Source: an uncultured Gammaproteobacteria bacterium (lineage in GTDB: Bacteria; Pseudomonadota; Gammaproteobacteria; Arenicellales; Poriferihabitantaceae). Taken from it: a DNA stretch of 64,000 bases. The stretch spans positions 1 through 64,000 of the forward strand of contig CAMYNW010000015.1 of assembly GCA_947259885.1 (NCBI GenBank), written 5' to 3'. The notes under the pieces were generated by a model, which worked only from the letters and a program-made list of their open reading frames with translations, was not told where the DNA came from and searched no databases. Position numbers and translations under genes: made by a program. This document shows, piece after piece, positions 43,503 through 51,750 of the stretch; positions within the stretch are counted from its first letter, which is position 1, and each line of letters opens with the position of its first letter.

Positions 43503-44378
43503 ATGTCAATTCTAGTCGACAAATCTACACGTGTAATCTGCCAGGGTATTACCGGCAGCCAGGCCAGTTTCTATATCGAAAGAGCGATCTCATTTGGCAC
43601 GCAAATGGTGGGTGGGGTGCGACCCGGTAAAGGTGGTACGAGTCATCTCGGACTTCCAGTGTTTGACGATGTAAGCACAGCCATGGCACAAACTGGAGCC
43701 ACTGCGAGCGTTATCTTTGTGCCGAAAGAAAATGCGGCCAATGCCATTATTGAGGCAATCGACGCAGAAATGCCATTAATCATCTGCATTACTGAGCACA
43801 TGCCGGTCCTCGATATGGTGAAAGTCTCGGAACTCCTTAAGAATAGTCGGTCTAGACTCTTAGGACCAAACACCCCGGGGGTGATCACACCCGAGCAGTG
43901 CAGAATTGGCATTATGCCTGCCGAAATATTTAAAAGAGGAAACATCGGGATCATCTCTCGTTCCAGCACCCTTACCTATGAAGCGGCGTGGCAAACTACC
44001 GATGCTGGATTGGGGCAATCCACGTGTGTCGGTATTGGTGGAGACCCGATACACGGTCTCGGTTTTGTCGAGTGTCTTCAGATGTTTGATGAAGATGAAG
44101 AAACGAGGGCTGTGGTGGTTATTGGAGAAATCGGTGGATCGGAAGAAGAGCGCGCGTCCGCTTATCTTGCAAACGGCAATTATTCCAAGCCTGTTCTCGC
44201 CTATATTGCCGGTCAGCATGCGCCGTTAGACACGCGGATGGGGCATGCCAGCGCAATCATAAAATCAGGAAGTGGCGATGCCGTCTCAAAGAAAAAGGCT
44301 CTAAGTTCTGCTGGCGTCAAAGTCATCGAGTCGCCGGTAGAGATTGGATTGTGCGTCAGAAAAGCACTCGCTGAATAA
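43503..44378 (+). CDS. ADP-forming acyl-CoA synthetase alpha subunit (SucD/MtkB-like)
   Basis: The CoA-binding N-terminus reads MSILVDKSTRVICQGITGSQ and the CoA-ligase domain carries EIGGSEEE with a conserved Glu and the phosphorylated-histidine site RMGHASAI (His248). The signature SRSGTLTYE is SRSSTLTYE here. The catalytic His makes it a probable working synthetase with the preceding beta subunit. Length (291) equals SucD. The acid activated is unknown; the nearby TctABC transporter and formyl-CoA genes make a role in importing and activating that acid plausible. Confidence 0.8.
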   Translation: MSILVDKSTRVICQGITGSQASFYIERAISFGTQMVGGVRPGKGGTSHLGLPVFDDVSTAMAQTGATASVIFVPKENAANAIIEAIDAEMPLIICITEHMPVLDMVKVSELLKNSRSRLLGPNTPGVITPEQCRIGIMPAEIFKRGNIGIISRSSTLTYEAAWQTTDAGLGQSTCVGIGGDPIHGLGFVECLQMFDEDEETRAVVVIGEIGGSEEERASAYLANGNYSKPVLAYIAGQHAPLDTRMGHASAIIKSGSGDAVSKKKALSSAGVKVIESPVEIGLCVRKALAE

Positions 44379-44528
44379 CGTTAAAACAAAAAGATAATAA
44401 GAAAAGTTTCTAAGTATTCTTAATATTTTGAAATGTTTTGCGGTCCTGGATTGTGGTTAAATTATCTGTCATACAGAAACTCTCGCCAACGACTTTACAA
44501 TAGTCTGCTGGCGCAGTATTCTCTCGTC

Positions 44529-44552
44529 TGGTATTTGGTATACCAAATACCA
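44529..44552. promoter_or_regulatory. 24-bp perfect palindrome, probable GntR/FCD operator for tctC
   Basis: Bases 44529-44552 form a perfect inverted repeat with no central gap; the half-site is TGGTATTTGGTA followed by its exact reverse complement. TGGTATACCA-type palindromes are typical of GntR-family FCD regulators. It ends 39 bases before the tctC ATG. A TATAAA at 44560-44565 and a TTGGTA at 44535-44540 inside the palindrome could be the -10 and -35 boxes, which would suit repression. A near-match is present in the gntR leader. Confidence 0.8.
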
Positions 44553-44591
44553 ATATAGCTATAAACTATTTCCCTTGGAGGAAAAATAAAG

Positions 44592-45599
44592 ATGTCTAAC
44601 GTACTACACAGAGTTAAAAAGACGGCTATTCCGGCCGTGATCGCCGCGGCGACTTCTTTAGGAATGTCCGCACCGGCGATGGCCGAATGGTCACCCAAGA
44701 AACCCATTGAACTGATTATTATGGCGGGCGCAGGTGGCGGCGCTGATCAAATTGCTCGTCTACTGCAGGGTCTCATCGAAAAGAACAAACTGTCACCGCG
44801 TCCTGTTATTCCAATAAATAAAGCTGGAGGTTCGGGTGCTGAAGCGCTTCGCTACATTCAGGACAAGGCAGGGGACGACCACACTCTTCTGGTCACCCTG
44901 AACAGTTTCTACACTACCCCGGTTATTCAAGAAGGTATTGGTGTGGATGTCTCCAACTTTACCCCGATTGGCCGTATGGCAATTGATAACTTCCTGCTTT
45001 GGGTGCACCAGGATATGACTGACATTACCGACTTGGACAGCTATGTTGCAGCAGTTAAAGCCGCGGGGAACAGCTGGAAAGTTGGTGGTACTGGTACCGG
45101 TCAGGAAGATTCCATTCTTACTGCAATGATGGAGAAGGAATTTGGCTATGACGTTATCTACATTCCTTTTCCAGGTGGCGGTACAGTGGCCAAGAACCTG
45201 GTGGGAAAACACATTGACTCCACAGTGAACAATCCTGCGGAACAAAACGAGTTCTTCCGGGCAGGCAACACCAAACCCCTTGTTCAGTTTACCGCAGAGC
45301 GGCTGCCGGCGTATCCGGATGTTCCGACCGCCAAGGAGCTGGGTGTGAACATGGAATACTATATGCAGCGTTCAATCAACGGACCTCCTGGAATGTCCGC
45401 TGAAGCGCAGGAATGGTACATTAATCTGTTCAAGACCCTGTTTGAGTCAGAAGAATGGCAGAAGTTCTGTGTTGAAGATGGTCTTGCCTGTGATACCTAT
45501 GTCTCAGGCGCCGAACTTGGTACTTATCACCAGCAGCAGATTGCCTTGCACAAGGAGCTGATTGAAGCCGTAGGGGCGTCTGCAATTACTGGCGAGTAA
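44592..45599 (+). CDS. tripartite tricarboxylate transporter substrate-binding protein (TctC family)
   Basis: This is the periplasmic solute receptor of a TTT transporter. Residues 1-32 form a signal peptide with a hydrophobic core and AMA cleavage site before EWSPKKPIELII. The body has the TctC/Bug fold: MAGAGGGADQIAR, GGSGAEALRYIQ, VGGTGTGQEDSILTAMMEKE and PFPGGGTVAKNLVGKH. GGAGG at 44577-44581 gives a strong ribosome site. The ligand is unknown; Bug proteins bind small carboxylates or amides. A terminator follows, so it may be made in excess over tctBA. Confidence 0.92.
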   Translation: MSNVLHRVKKTAIPAVIAAATSLGMSAPAMAEWSPKKPIELIIMAGAGGGADQIARLLQGLIEKNKLSPRPVIPINKAGGSGAEALRYIQDKAGDDHTLLVTLNSFYTTPVIQEGIGVDVSNFTPIGRMAIDNFLLWVHQDMTDITDLDSYVAAVKAAGNSWKVGGTGTGQEDSILTAMMEKEFGYDVIYIPFPGGGTVAKNLVGKHIDSTVNNPAEQNEFFRAGNTKPLVQFTAERLPAYPDVPTAKELGVNMEYYMQRSINGPPGMSAEAQEWYINLFKTLFESEEWQKFCVEDGLACDTYVSGAELGTYHQQQIALHKELIEAVGASAITGE

Positions 45600-45610
45600 A
45601 TTCGCCCAAG

Positions 45611-45642
45611 GAGCGTGGTCGGGTGTTGACCACGCTCTTTTA
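45611..45642 (+). terminator. rho-independent terminator between tctC and tctB
   Basis: GAGCGTGGTC (45611-45620) pairs perfectly with GACCACGCTC (45628-45637) around a 7-base loop and is followed by TTTTAT. The stop codon of tctC is 11 bases upstream. This looks like an intrinsic terminator or an attenuator that allows partial read-through into tctB and tctA. Confidence 0.88.
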
Positions 45643-45725
45643 TCAATTCTGTAACACCTTACCAAGCTCAGCCTTTTGCGGCAGTTTACGGTAGAGGCAT
45701 GCCTTCATAAATTAATGAAAAAACT

Positions 45726-46235
45726 ATGACAGTCAGAACTGCAGAAATCCTGATGGCGGTCCTATGTGCATTGTGCTCAATCGGCCTGATGATAAAAAGC
45801 GCTGAGTTGAAGATAGGCTGGGTGCCGGAACGGGGTCCAGGATCAGGCGCCTGGCCATTCTGGTTGTCATCCGGCATGTTGCTGGCCTCCATGGCGACTA
45901 TCTACAGGTGGTTCCGTGGTGTAACCCCGGAATCACGCAATCTGCAGCTTTATATGACCCGTGAGACAGTTGTGGTAGTAGGAATCTCCGCAGGCTCAAT
46001 TGTGTTCCTTCTCGTCACAACGCATCTGGTTGGAATCTATATCGCACTTTTTTTCTTCCTGCTGTTTTATCTCAAGTTTGTTGGCCGCCACTCCTGGAAA
46101 TTAACCGTAAGTATGATGGTGCTGGTGCCTATCGCCGTGTTCTGTTTATTTGAGTGGGCACTTAAAATCCCGCTGCCAAAATCCATCAGTGAGCCGTTGT
46201 TCTATCCGATCTACGATTTGATGTATTCCTTTTAA
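45726..46235 (+). CDS. tripartite tricarboxylate transporter small membrane subunit (TctB family)
   Basis: This 169-residue protein has four predicted transmembrane helices (about 5-23, 40-60, 83-107, 113-138) with the family-type WVPERGPGSGAWPFWLS segment near the N-terminus. TctB proteins pair with TctA in Na+-coupled carboxylate uptake. It lies 36 bases before tctA. Low similarity within the family is normal. Confidence 0.85.
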   Translation: MTVRTAEILMAVLCALCSIGLMIKSAELKIGWVPERGPGSGAWPFWLSSGMLLASMATIYRWFRGVTPESRNLQLYMTRETVVVVGISAGSIVFLLVTTHLVGIYIALFFFLLFYLKFVGRHSWKLTVSMMVLVPIAVFCLFEWALKIPLPKSISEPLFYPIYDLMYSF

Positions 46236-46271
46236 ACGAATCTACCAAAATTAAACACATAGAGGCATAGG

Positions 46272-47783
46272 GTGGAAGAAATACTACTACATCTCGCTGG
46301 CGGTCTGAGTCAAGCCATGGAGCCGCTGAACTTTATGATGATTATCCTGGGCTGTGCGCTAGGTCTTCTGATCGGTGCAATGCCTGGACTGGGTTCGGTA
46401 AACGGGGTTGCGATTCTGTTGCCGATTACCTTTCTTGTGCCTCCTACGTCTGCAATTATATTTCTGGCTGCGATTTACTACGGTGCGATGTACGGTGGCG
46501 CAATCAGCTCGATTACGCTTGGGATACCCGGGGCGTCAACCGCGGTGGCTACGGTTTTCGACGGGCGTCCACTGGCCCAGGCGGGTCATGCTGATAAGGC
46601 GCTGACCGCTGCGGCGGTCGCTTCGTTTATCGGCGGCACAATCTCAGTCATACTGTTTACGTTGTTTGCGCCACCGCTCGCGACATTTGCACTCAAGTTT
46701 GGTCCAGCGGAGGAATTTTCATTGATGTTGCTGGCTTTTGCGACATTCATCGGTCTTGGCGGCGACGATATTCCCAAGACCATATTCTCGATTCTGGTTG
46801 GCCTGGTGTTAGCGGCGGTAGGCCTGGATATCATATCTGGCCAGCCCAGACTGGTCTTCGGTGACATCGATGGCTTTCTGCACGGCATCAACTTCTTGGT
46901 ATTGGCCATCGGAATTTATGGTATCGGTGAAATGTTGTGGACGCTTGAATCTACTCAGGGAGAGGTCGTGGTTCACAAAGTGAAGATGTCATTGTCCCAA
47001 CTCATAGAAAACCTAAAAGATGTCAAATCCTATATCGCCACTACTTCACTGGGTTCTGTCCTGGGATACTTTGTTGGGACTTTGCCGGCAGCCGGTGCGA
47101 CACCCGCGTCGCTGATGGCCTATGGTTTGGCTAAAACTTTTTCAAAAGACCCCGACAGCTTCGGCAAGGGTAATGTTGCCGGAGTAGCGGCCCCAGAAGC
47201 GGCAAATAACGCTGCTTCTACTGGTTCTATGCTGCCGATGATCACTCTGGGAATACCTGGTTCGCCGACCACTGCAATATTACTCGGTGGCATGATTATT
47301 TGGGGATTGCGGCCAGGACCACTGCTGTTTACTGAGAACCCGGAGTTTGTATGGGGATTGATTGGATCACTTTACATCGCGAATTTTGCGACCCTGGTGA
47401 TCAACATTGCGTTTATTCCACTATTCGTAAAAGTTCTTACCATCCCGTTTACGATTCTTGCGCCTATCATCTACATTCTATGCGTTGTTGGTGGCTATGC
47501 GCCGACACAGACCATGCACGATGTGTGGTTAATGCTGCTGTTTGGTGTGGTGGGGTACCTGTTGCGCAAACTTAACTATCCAGTTGCTCCGGCAGTGCTT
47601 GCTATAGTGCTGGGTCCCCTTGCGGAGCGATCACTAAGGCAATCACTCCTCAGCTCGCAGGGGGAGTTATCAATTTTTGTTACGCGACCCATTTCCGCTG
47701 TGTGCATCCTGATCGCTGTAGGACTTGTCTGCTATCCCCTAGTGAGGAAGTTTAAGAAGAAAACCGGTGAAACCGCGAGTTAA
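46272..47783 (+). CDS. tripartite tricarboxylate transporter large membrane subunit (TctA family)
   Basis: This 503-residue multi-spanning permease has the TctA hallmarks LIGAMPGLGSVNGVAILLPI, GAMYGGAISSITLGIPG, GPAEEFSLMLLA and the repeat-like LPMITLGIPGSPTTAILLGG. It carries about ten to twelve membrane helices. The start is GTG at 46272, soon after tctB. It completes a TTT system with TctC and TctB. The substrate is not determined by sequence. Confidence 0.93.
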   Translation: MEEILLHLAGGLSQAMEPLNFMMIILGCALGLLIGAMPGLGSVNGVAILLPITFLVPPTSAIIFLAAIYYGAMYGGAISSITLGIPGASTAVATVFDGRPLAQAGHADKALTAAAVASFIGGTISVILFTLFAPPLATFALKFGPAEEFSLMLLAFATFIGLGGDDIPKTIFSILVGLVLAAVGLDIISGQPRLVFGDIDGFLHGINFLVLAIGIYGIGEMLWTLESTQGEVVVHKVKMSLSQLIENLKDVKSYIATTSLGSVLGYFVGTLPAAGATPASLMAYGLAKTFSKDPDSFGKGNVAGVAAPEAANNAASTGSMLPMITLGIPGSPTTAILLGGMIIWGLRPGPLLFTENPEFVWGLIGSLYIANFATLVINIAFIPLFVKVLTIPFTILAPIIYILCVVGGYAPTQTMHDVWLMLLFGVVGYLLRKLNYPVAPAVLAIVLGPLAERSLRQSLLSSQGELSIFVTRPISAVCILIAVGLVCYPLVRKFKKKTGETAS

Positions 47784-47890
47784 AGCAGTGGATCGAAGCA
47801 AATGAGAGAAGCATCCTATAGAAATGAATCTACTAGACGTGCTTTTTCTTTATCAGCACTAACAATTTGATTTGAACATCGCTTATATGT

Positions 47891-47929
47891 TTGACACTTT
47901 TCTGATTAATTTCCATGTATACCAGATAC
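47891..47929. promoter_or_regulatory. gntR promoter with second regulator-like site
   Basis: TTGACA (47891-47896) is a perfect -35 hexamer. About 19 bases downstream, TGTATA at 47916 could serve as the -10. The bases GTATACCAGATAC at 47917-47929 match one half plus centre of the tctC palindrome (GTATACCAAATAC at 44538-44550) in 12 of 13 positions. The site would overlap the -10 region, so it fits autoregulation by the GntR protein. Confidence 0.55.
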
Positions 47930-47950
47930 AAAATACCTGGGGGGTATTGT

Positions 47951-48646
47951 ATGTCTAGTGACAGTCTGGTTCGACTTAAACCCATAGATGTCAATCCAAA
48001 GCTCAAGGATGCGGTTTATCGGTCCTTGAAAGATGCGATCTCCAAGATGGATATCTACTCGGGGGATGGCCCCCCAAAGCTTGACGAACGCAAACTCGCA
48101 GATGACCTCGGCGTCAGCCGCACTCCTATCCGTGAGGCGATCACCCGTCTGGAACAGGAGGGTCTGGTGGTTACCTATCCGAGAAGAGGGGCGTTTGTGG
48201 TGCGCAAAAACAAAGAGGAAATACTGGAAATTATCTGTGTCTGGGCAGGACTCGAAGGCATGGCAGCACGCCTGGTGACTGAGCATGCGAGTGATGAAGA
48301 GATTGCTTCTATGCGAAAGCTATTTGCGACCTTTGACGACAGCGACGAGGCACGAGCGCATATCGATGAGTACTCCGAAAAAAATATCGAATTCCATCAA
48401 TGTCTTATTGAGCTAAGTAAATGTAAGTTACTAAAAGAAATCGCTGACGGGTTGTTCGTTCATATGCGTGCGATCCGCAGAAAGACCATCGGTGAGCGTG
48501 ACCGTGCGGCAGAATCCATTATCGATCATATGAGGATCATTCAATCTTTAGAGGAACGTGATGCCACCATGGCAGAGCAACTGGTGCGTGAGCACGCCAT
48601 GTACCTGGCCAACCACATTAAGCAGCATGTCGATTACCTCGACTAG
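47951..48646 (+). CDS. GntR-family regulator, FCD (FadR-like) subfamily
   Basis: The N-terminal winged helix is at about residues 15-75 (KDAVYRSLKDAISKMDIYSG, then LADDLGVSRTPIREAITRLE) and the C-terminal FCD domain shows EHASDEEIASMRKLF and His-containing segments (EFHQCLIELSKCKLL, DHMRIIQSLEERDA) that usually bind a metal ion and a carboxylate ligand. I chose ATG 47951, preceded by a GGGGG stretch; a start at 47915 would put the operator-like site inside the coding sequence. It is probably a carboxylate-responsive regulator of the flanking transporter and formyl-CoA genes. Confidence 0.9.
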   Translation: MSSDSLVRLKPIDVNPKLKDAVYRSLKDAISKMDIYSGDGPPKLDERKLADDLGVSRTPIREAITRLEQEGLVVTYPRRGAFVVRKNKEEILEIICVWAGLEGMAARLVTEHASDEEIASMRKLFATFDDSDEARAHIDEYSEKNIEFHQCLIELSKCKLLKEIADGLFVHMRAIRRKTIGERDRAAESIIDHMRIIQSLEERDATMAEQLVREHAMYLANHIKQHVDYLD

Positions 48647-48685
48647 TTTTTTACCTGACAGCTATACACTGGAGACAGAAACCCA

Positions 48686-50422
48686 ATGACAAACAAGACA
48701 GATACAGCATCCGATACCTTGGCTCGCAAGGACAAGAGTGGAAGTGTGATATCCGGCGGCCACCTGGTGGCGAAAGCGCTGAAAAATGAAGGCGTGGATA
48801 CTGTTTTCACCCTTTGCGGGGGCCATATTATTGATATATACGATGGCTGTATCGACGAAGGTATTCGTATTGTCGATGTGCGTCATGAACAAACTGCGGC
48901 GCATGCCGCGGATGGCTATGCGCGCCAGACCGGTAAGCTTGGCTGTGTGGTCACGACCGCAGGCCCAGGATGCACTAATGCGGTGACGGGTGTTGCCACC
49001 GCATTTCGCTCGGAAAGTCCGATTCTGCATATTGGCGGTCAGAGTTCATTGACCCAACACAAAATGGGTTCACTGCAGGATCTGCCGCATGTGGACATGA
49101 TGACACCCATCACTAAATTTGCCTCGGGTGTGTTCTCTACCGAAAGAGTAGCAGACATGGTGTCTATGGCTGCACGGGAGTGTTTTAACGGCGCTTATGG
49201 TCCTTCGTACCTTGAAATTCCCAGGGATGTGTTAGACCGGGAGGTGCCCATCGAAAATGCGGTGATTCCTGAGCCAGGATCCTACCGCGCTTCATTGCGT
49301 TCGATCGGTGACCCCGCCGACATAGAAAAGCTCGCAGATATTCTGGTGAAGTCTGAGCGTCCAGCAGTATTATTTGGGCAACAGGTCTGGGCTTCACAGG
49401 GCCATAACGATGCGATCAATTTTGTTCGAGAACTCGATATTCCGGCTTATATGAACGGTGCCAGCCGCGGAATGTTAGGACAGGATGATCCACATCATTT
49501 TGATCGCACTCGACGCGATGCGTTTAATAATGCCGATGTCATTCTGATTGTTGGTACCCCATTCGATTTTCGTATGGGATACGGTAAGCGCATATCGCAT
49601 AAGGCGACCCTGGTACAGATTGATCAAAGTTACAGCACTGTGGGCAAGAATCGTGACATTGACCTGGGACTTGCGGGTGATCCAGGGGCAATCCTCTCTG
49701 CAGTGGCCCAGGCGGCTTCGGGGCGTATTGATGACGGCGCACGCCAGAAGCGTCAGACCTGGATGAAAGAACTGCGTGGTATCGAGGCAACCAAACTCGA
49801 GAAGCTGATGCCGATGTTTACCACTGATCAAAATCCGATTCATCCTTATCGTCTGGCCTGGGAGATCAACGAATTTCTGGGTGAAGATACGATTTATATT
49901 GGCGACGGTGGTGATATCGTCACGATCTCTGCGCAGGCGGTGCGTCCGCGTAATCCGGGACAATGGATGGATCCAGGCGCTCTGGGCTCACTAGGGGTCG
50001 GCACCGGGTTTTCAATGGCGGCAAAGCTCGCTAATCCAGACAAGGAAGTGGTGTGTTTGTATGGCGACGGTTCTTTTGGCATGACTTCATTTGATATGGA
50101 AACCGCGCAACGGTTCGGTGCGCCATACCTTGCCGTAGTAGGAAACAATTCTCATATGAATCAAATCCGCTATGGTCAGATCGCCAAATATGGCGAAGAG
50201 CGCGGCAATATAGGAAACAAGTTGGGAGATATTCCGTTTGGCAAGTTTGGCGAGATGATCGGTGGGTATGGCGAGGAGGTACATGAAGCCAGCCAAATAC
50301 AGCCTGCATTGCTTCGTGCTCGGGAGTCCATCGCAAAAACAGGAAAATGTGCGGTCGTGAATGTATGGGTAGATCCAGATGAATACGCTCCTGGCACCAA
50401 AGCCCAGACCATGTACAAGTAA
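48686..50422 (+). CDS. ThDP-dependent enzyme, 2-hydroxyacyl-CoA lyase / oxalyl-CoA decarboxylase-like
   Basis: This is a 578-residue ThDP enzyme with the three-domain fold. The ThDP-activating Glu is E68 in VRHEQTAAHAADGYARQTGK; the cofactor motif runs from YGDGSFGM (about 459) to VVGNN (about 487). Acetolactate synthases share this fold, but no regulatory subunit gene is near and the next gene is a close Frc homologue. LCGGHIIDIYDG and GIRIVDVRHEQTAAHAADGY resemble what I recall of bacterial 2-hydroxyacyl-CoA lyases, while it lacks the APGFLNG stretch of oxalyl-CoA decarboxylase (AGPGCTNA here). The likely product is formyl-CoA; the substrate is uncertain. Confidence 0.7.
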   Translation: MTNKTDTASDTLARKDKSGSVISGGHLVAKALKNEGVDTVFTLCGGHIIDIYDGCIDEGIRIVDVRHEQTAAHAADGYARQTGKLGCVVTTAGPGCTNAVTGVATAFRSESPILHIGGQSSLTQHKMGSLQDLPHVDMMTPITKFASGVFSTERVADMVSMAARECFNGAYGPSYLEIPRDVLDREVPIENAVIPEPGSYRASLRSIGDPADIEKLADILVKSERPAVLFGQQVWASQGHNDAINFVRELDIPAYMNGASRGMLGQDDPHHFDRTRRDAFNNADVILIVGTPFDFRMGYGKRISHKATLVQIDQSYSTVGKNRDIDLGLAGDPGAILSAVAQAASGRIDDGARQKRQTWMKELRGIEATKLEKLMPMFTTDQNPIHPYRLAWEINEFLGEDTIYIGDGGDIVTISAQAVRPRNPGQWMDPGALGSLGVGTGFSMAAKLANPDKEVVCLYGDGSFGMTSFDMETAQRFGAPYLAVVGNNSHMNQIRYGQIAKYGEERGNIGNKLGDIPFGKFGEMIGGYGEEVHEASQIQPALLRARESIAKTGKCAVVNVWVDPDEYAPGTKAQTMYK

Positions 50423-50451
50423 TCTATTTGATTTAATCGGAGTTTTAAAAC

Positions 50452-51696
50452 ATGAAGGCACTTGAAGGTGTAAAAATTCTTGACTTCACCCATGTACAGT
50501 CTGGCCCGACCTGTACCCAACTACTTGGATGGTTTGGCGCCGACGTTATCAAGGTAGAGCGTCCTGGCGTAGGGGATGCGACCAGAAAGCAACTGGTGGA
50601 CGTGCCGGGTGCCGACTCGCTTTACTTTACGATGCTCAACCACAATAAACGTTCACTGACTCTAAATACAAAAACCAAGGAAGGTAAGCAGGTTCTTGAA
50701 CGGTTGGTGAAGGAATGCGATGTAATGGTTGAAAACTTTGCTCCTGGCGCGTTGGATCGAATGGGATTTGGCTGGGAACGGATTCAGGAACTCAATCCAC
50801 GCATGATCATGGCTTCGGTCAAAGGCTTTGGGCCTGGTCCATATGAACACTGCAAGGTTTATGAAAACGTGGCACAGTGCGCGGGCGGCTCTGCGTCTAC
50901 GACTGGTTTTCTTGATGGACCACCTCTGGTAACCGGTTCACAGATTGGAGATTCTGGGACTGGGCTTCATCTTGCACTCGGCATCATGACTGCACTTTAT
51001 CAGCGAGAAAAATCGGGGCGTGGTCAGAAAGTTTTAGCGCCCATGCAGGACGGGGTGTTAAACCTTTGCCGGGTTAAATTGCGCGATCAGCAACGGCTGA
51101 AAGCAGGACCACTCAGGGAGTACTCGCAGTTTGGTGAAGGAATAGAATTTGGGGAAGCCACGCCCCGAGCGGGTAACGATTCTGGTGGTGGTCAGCCTGG
51201 ACGTATTCTTAAATGTAAAGGCTGGGAGAACGACCCCAATGCCTACACTTACTTCATAACCCAAGCAGCGGTTTGGCAAAAAATATGTGATGTGATTGGA
51301 AAACCGGAGTGGAAAGAAGATGCCGACTTAGCCACTCCTGAGGCCAGGCTACCGCGGCTGAACGAAGTCTTTGGTGCCATTGAAGAATGGACAATGACAA
51401 AAACAAAGTTCGAGGTCATGGATATCTGTAATCCGCTGGATATTCCAGTTGGTCCAATACTTTCGATGAAAGAACTTGCGGAAGAACCGTCGCTGCGGGA
51501 AACAGGCACAATCGTTGAAGTCGATCATCCGGAGCGTGGTCCTTACCTGACTGTAGGGTGCCCGATAAAACTTTCCGATTCTCCAGTAGAGGTGGTTCGT
51601 TCTCCACTTTTGGGGGAGCATTCCGAAGAAGTCCTTGAGCAGCTTGGGTATTCTGCGGACGAAATCATATCGATGCGTGAAGTCGGCGCAATTTAG
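50452..51696 (+). CDS. frc: formyl-CoA transferase (class III CoA-transferase)
   Basis: Sequence similarity to E. coli/Oxalobacter Frc is very high by eye: [20 protein letters not shown] at the start, [45 protein letters not shown] and VKLRDQQRL. The catalytic Asp that forms the acyl-CoA anhydride is D167 in QIGDSGTG (D169 in Oxalobacter Frc). The glycine loop that orders the anhydride is SGGGQPG. Frc moves CoA from formyl-CoA to oxalate; here the acceptor could be oxalate or another acid. It follows the ThDP gene by 29 bases. Confidence 0.88.
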   Translation: MKALEGVKILDFTHVQSGPTCTQLLGWFGADVIKVERPGVGDATRKQLVDVPGADSLYFTMLNHNKRSLTLNTKTKEGKQVLERLVKECDVMVENFAPGALDRMGFGWERIQELNPRMIMASVKGFGPGPYEHCKVYENVAQCAGGSASTTGFLDGPPLVTGSQIGDSGTGLHLALGIMTALYQREKSGRGQKVLAPMQDGVLNLCRVKLRDQQRLKAGPLREYSQFGEGIEFGEATPRAGNDSGGGQPGRILKCKGWENDPNAYTYFITQAAVWQKICDVIGKPEWKEDADLATPEARLPRLNEVFGAIEEWTMTKTKFEVMDICNPLDIPVGPILSMKELAEEPSLRETGTIVEVDHPERGPYLTVGCPIKLSDSPVEVVRSPLLGEHSEEVLEQLGYSADEIISMREVGAI

Positions 51697-51750
51697 TAAT
51701 CATCAATTAGCGCCGGTAAACTCCTACGGCGATACAACCGAGAAAACGTT

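Noticed and set aside
42224..44378. Naming the pair sucCD or mtkAB outright
   Set aside because: The altered beta-subunit loop and the lack of either neighbouring pathway leave the substrate open, so no gene symbol is given.
48686..50422. Acetolactate synthase (ilvB) or classical oxalyl-CoA decarboxylase (oxc) as a definite call
   Set aside because: ilvN is missing and frc is adjacent, against the first; key OXC-type segments are not matched, against the second.
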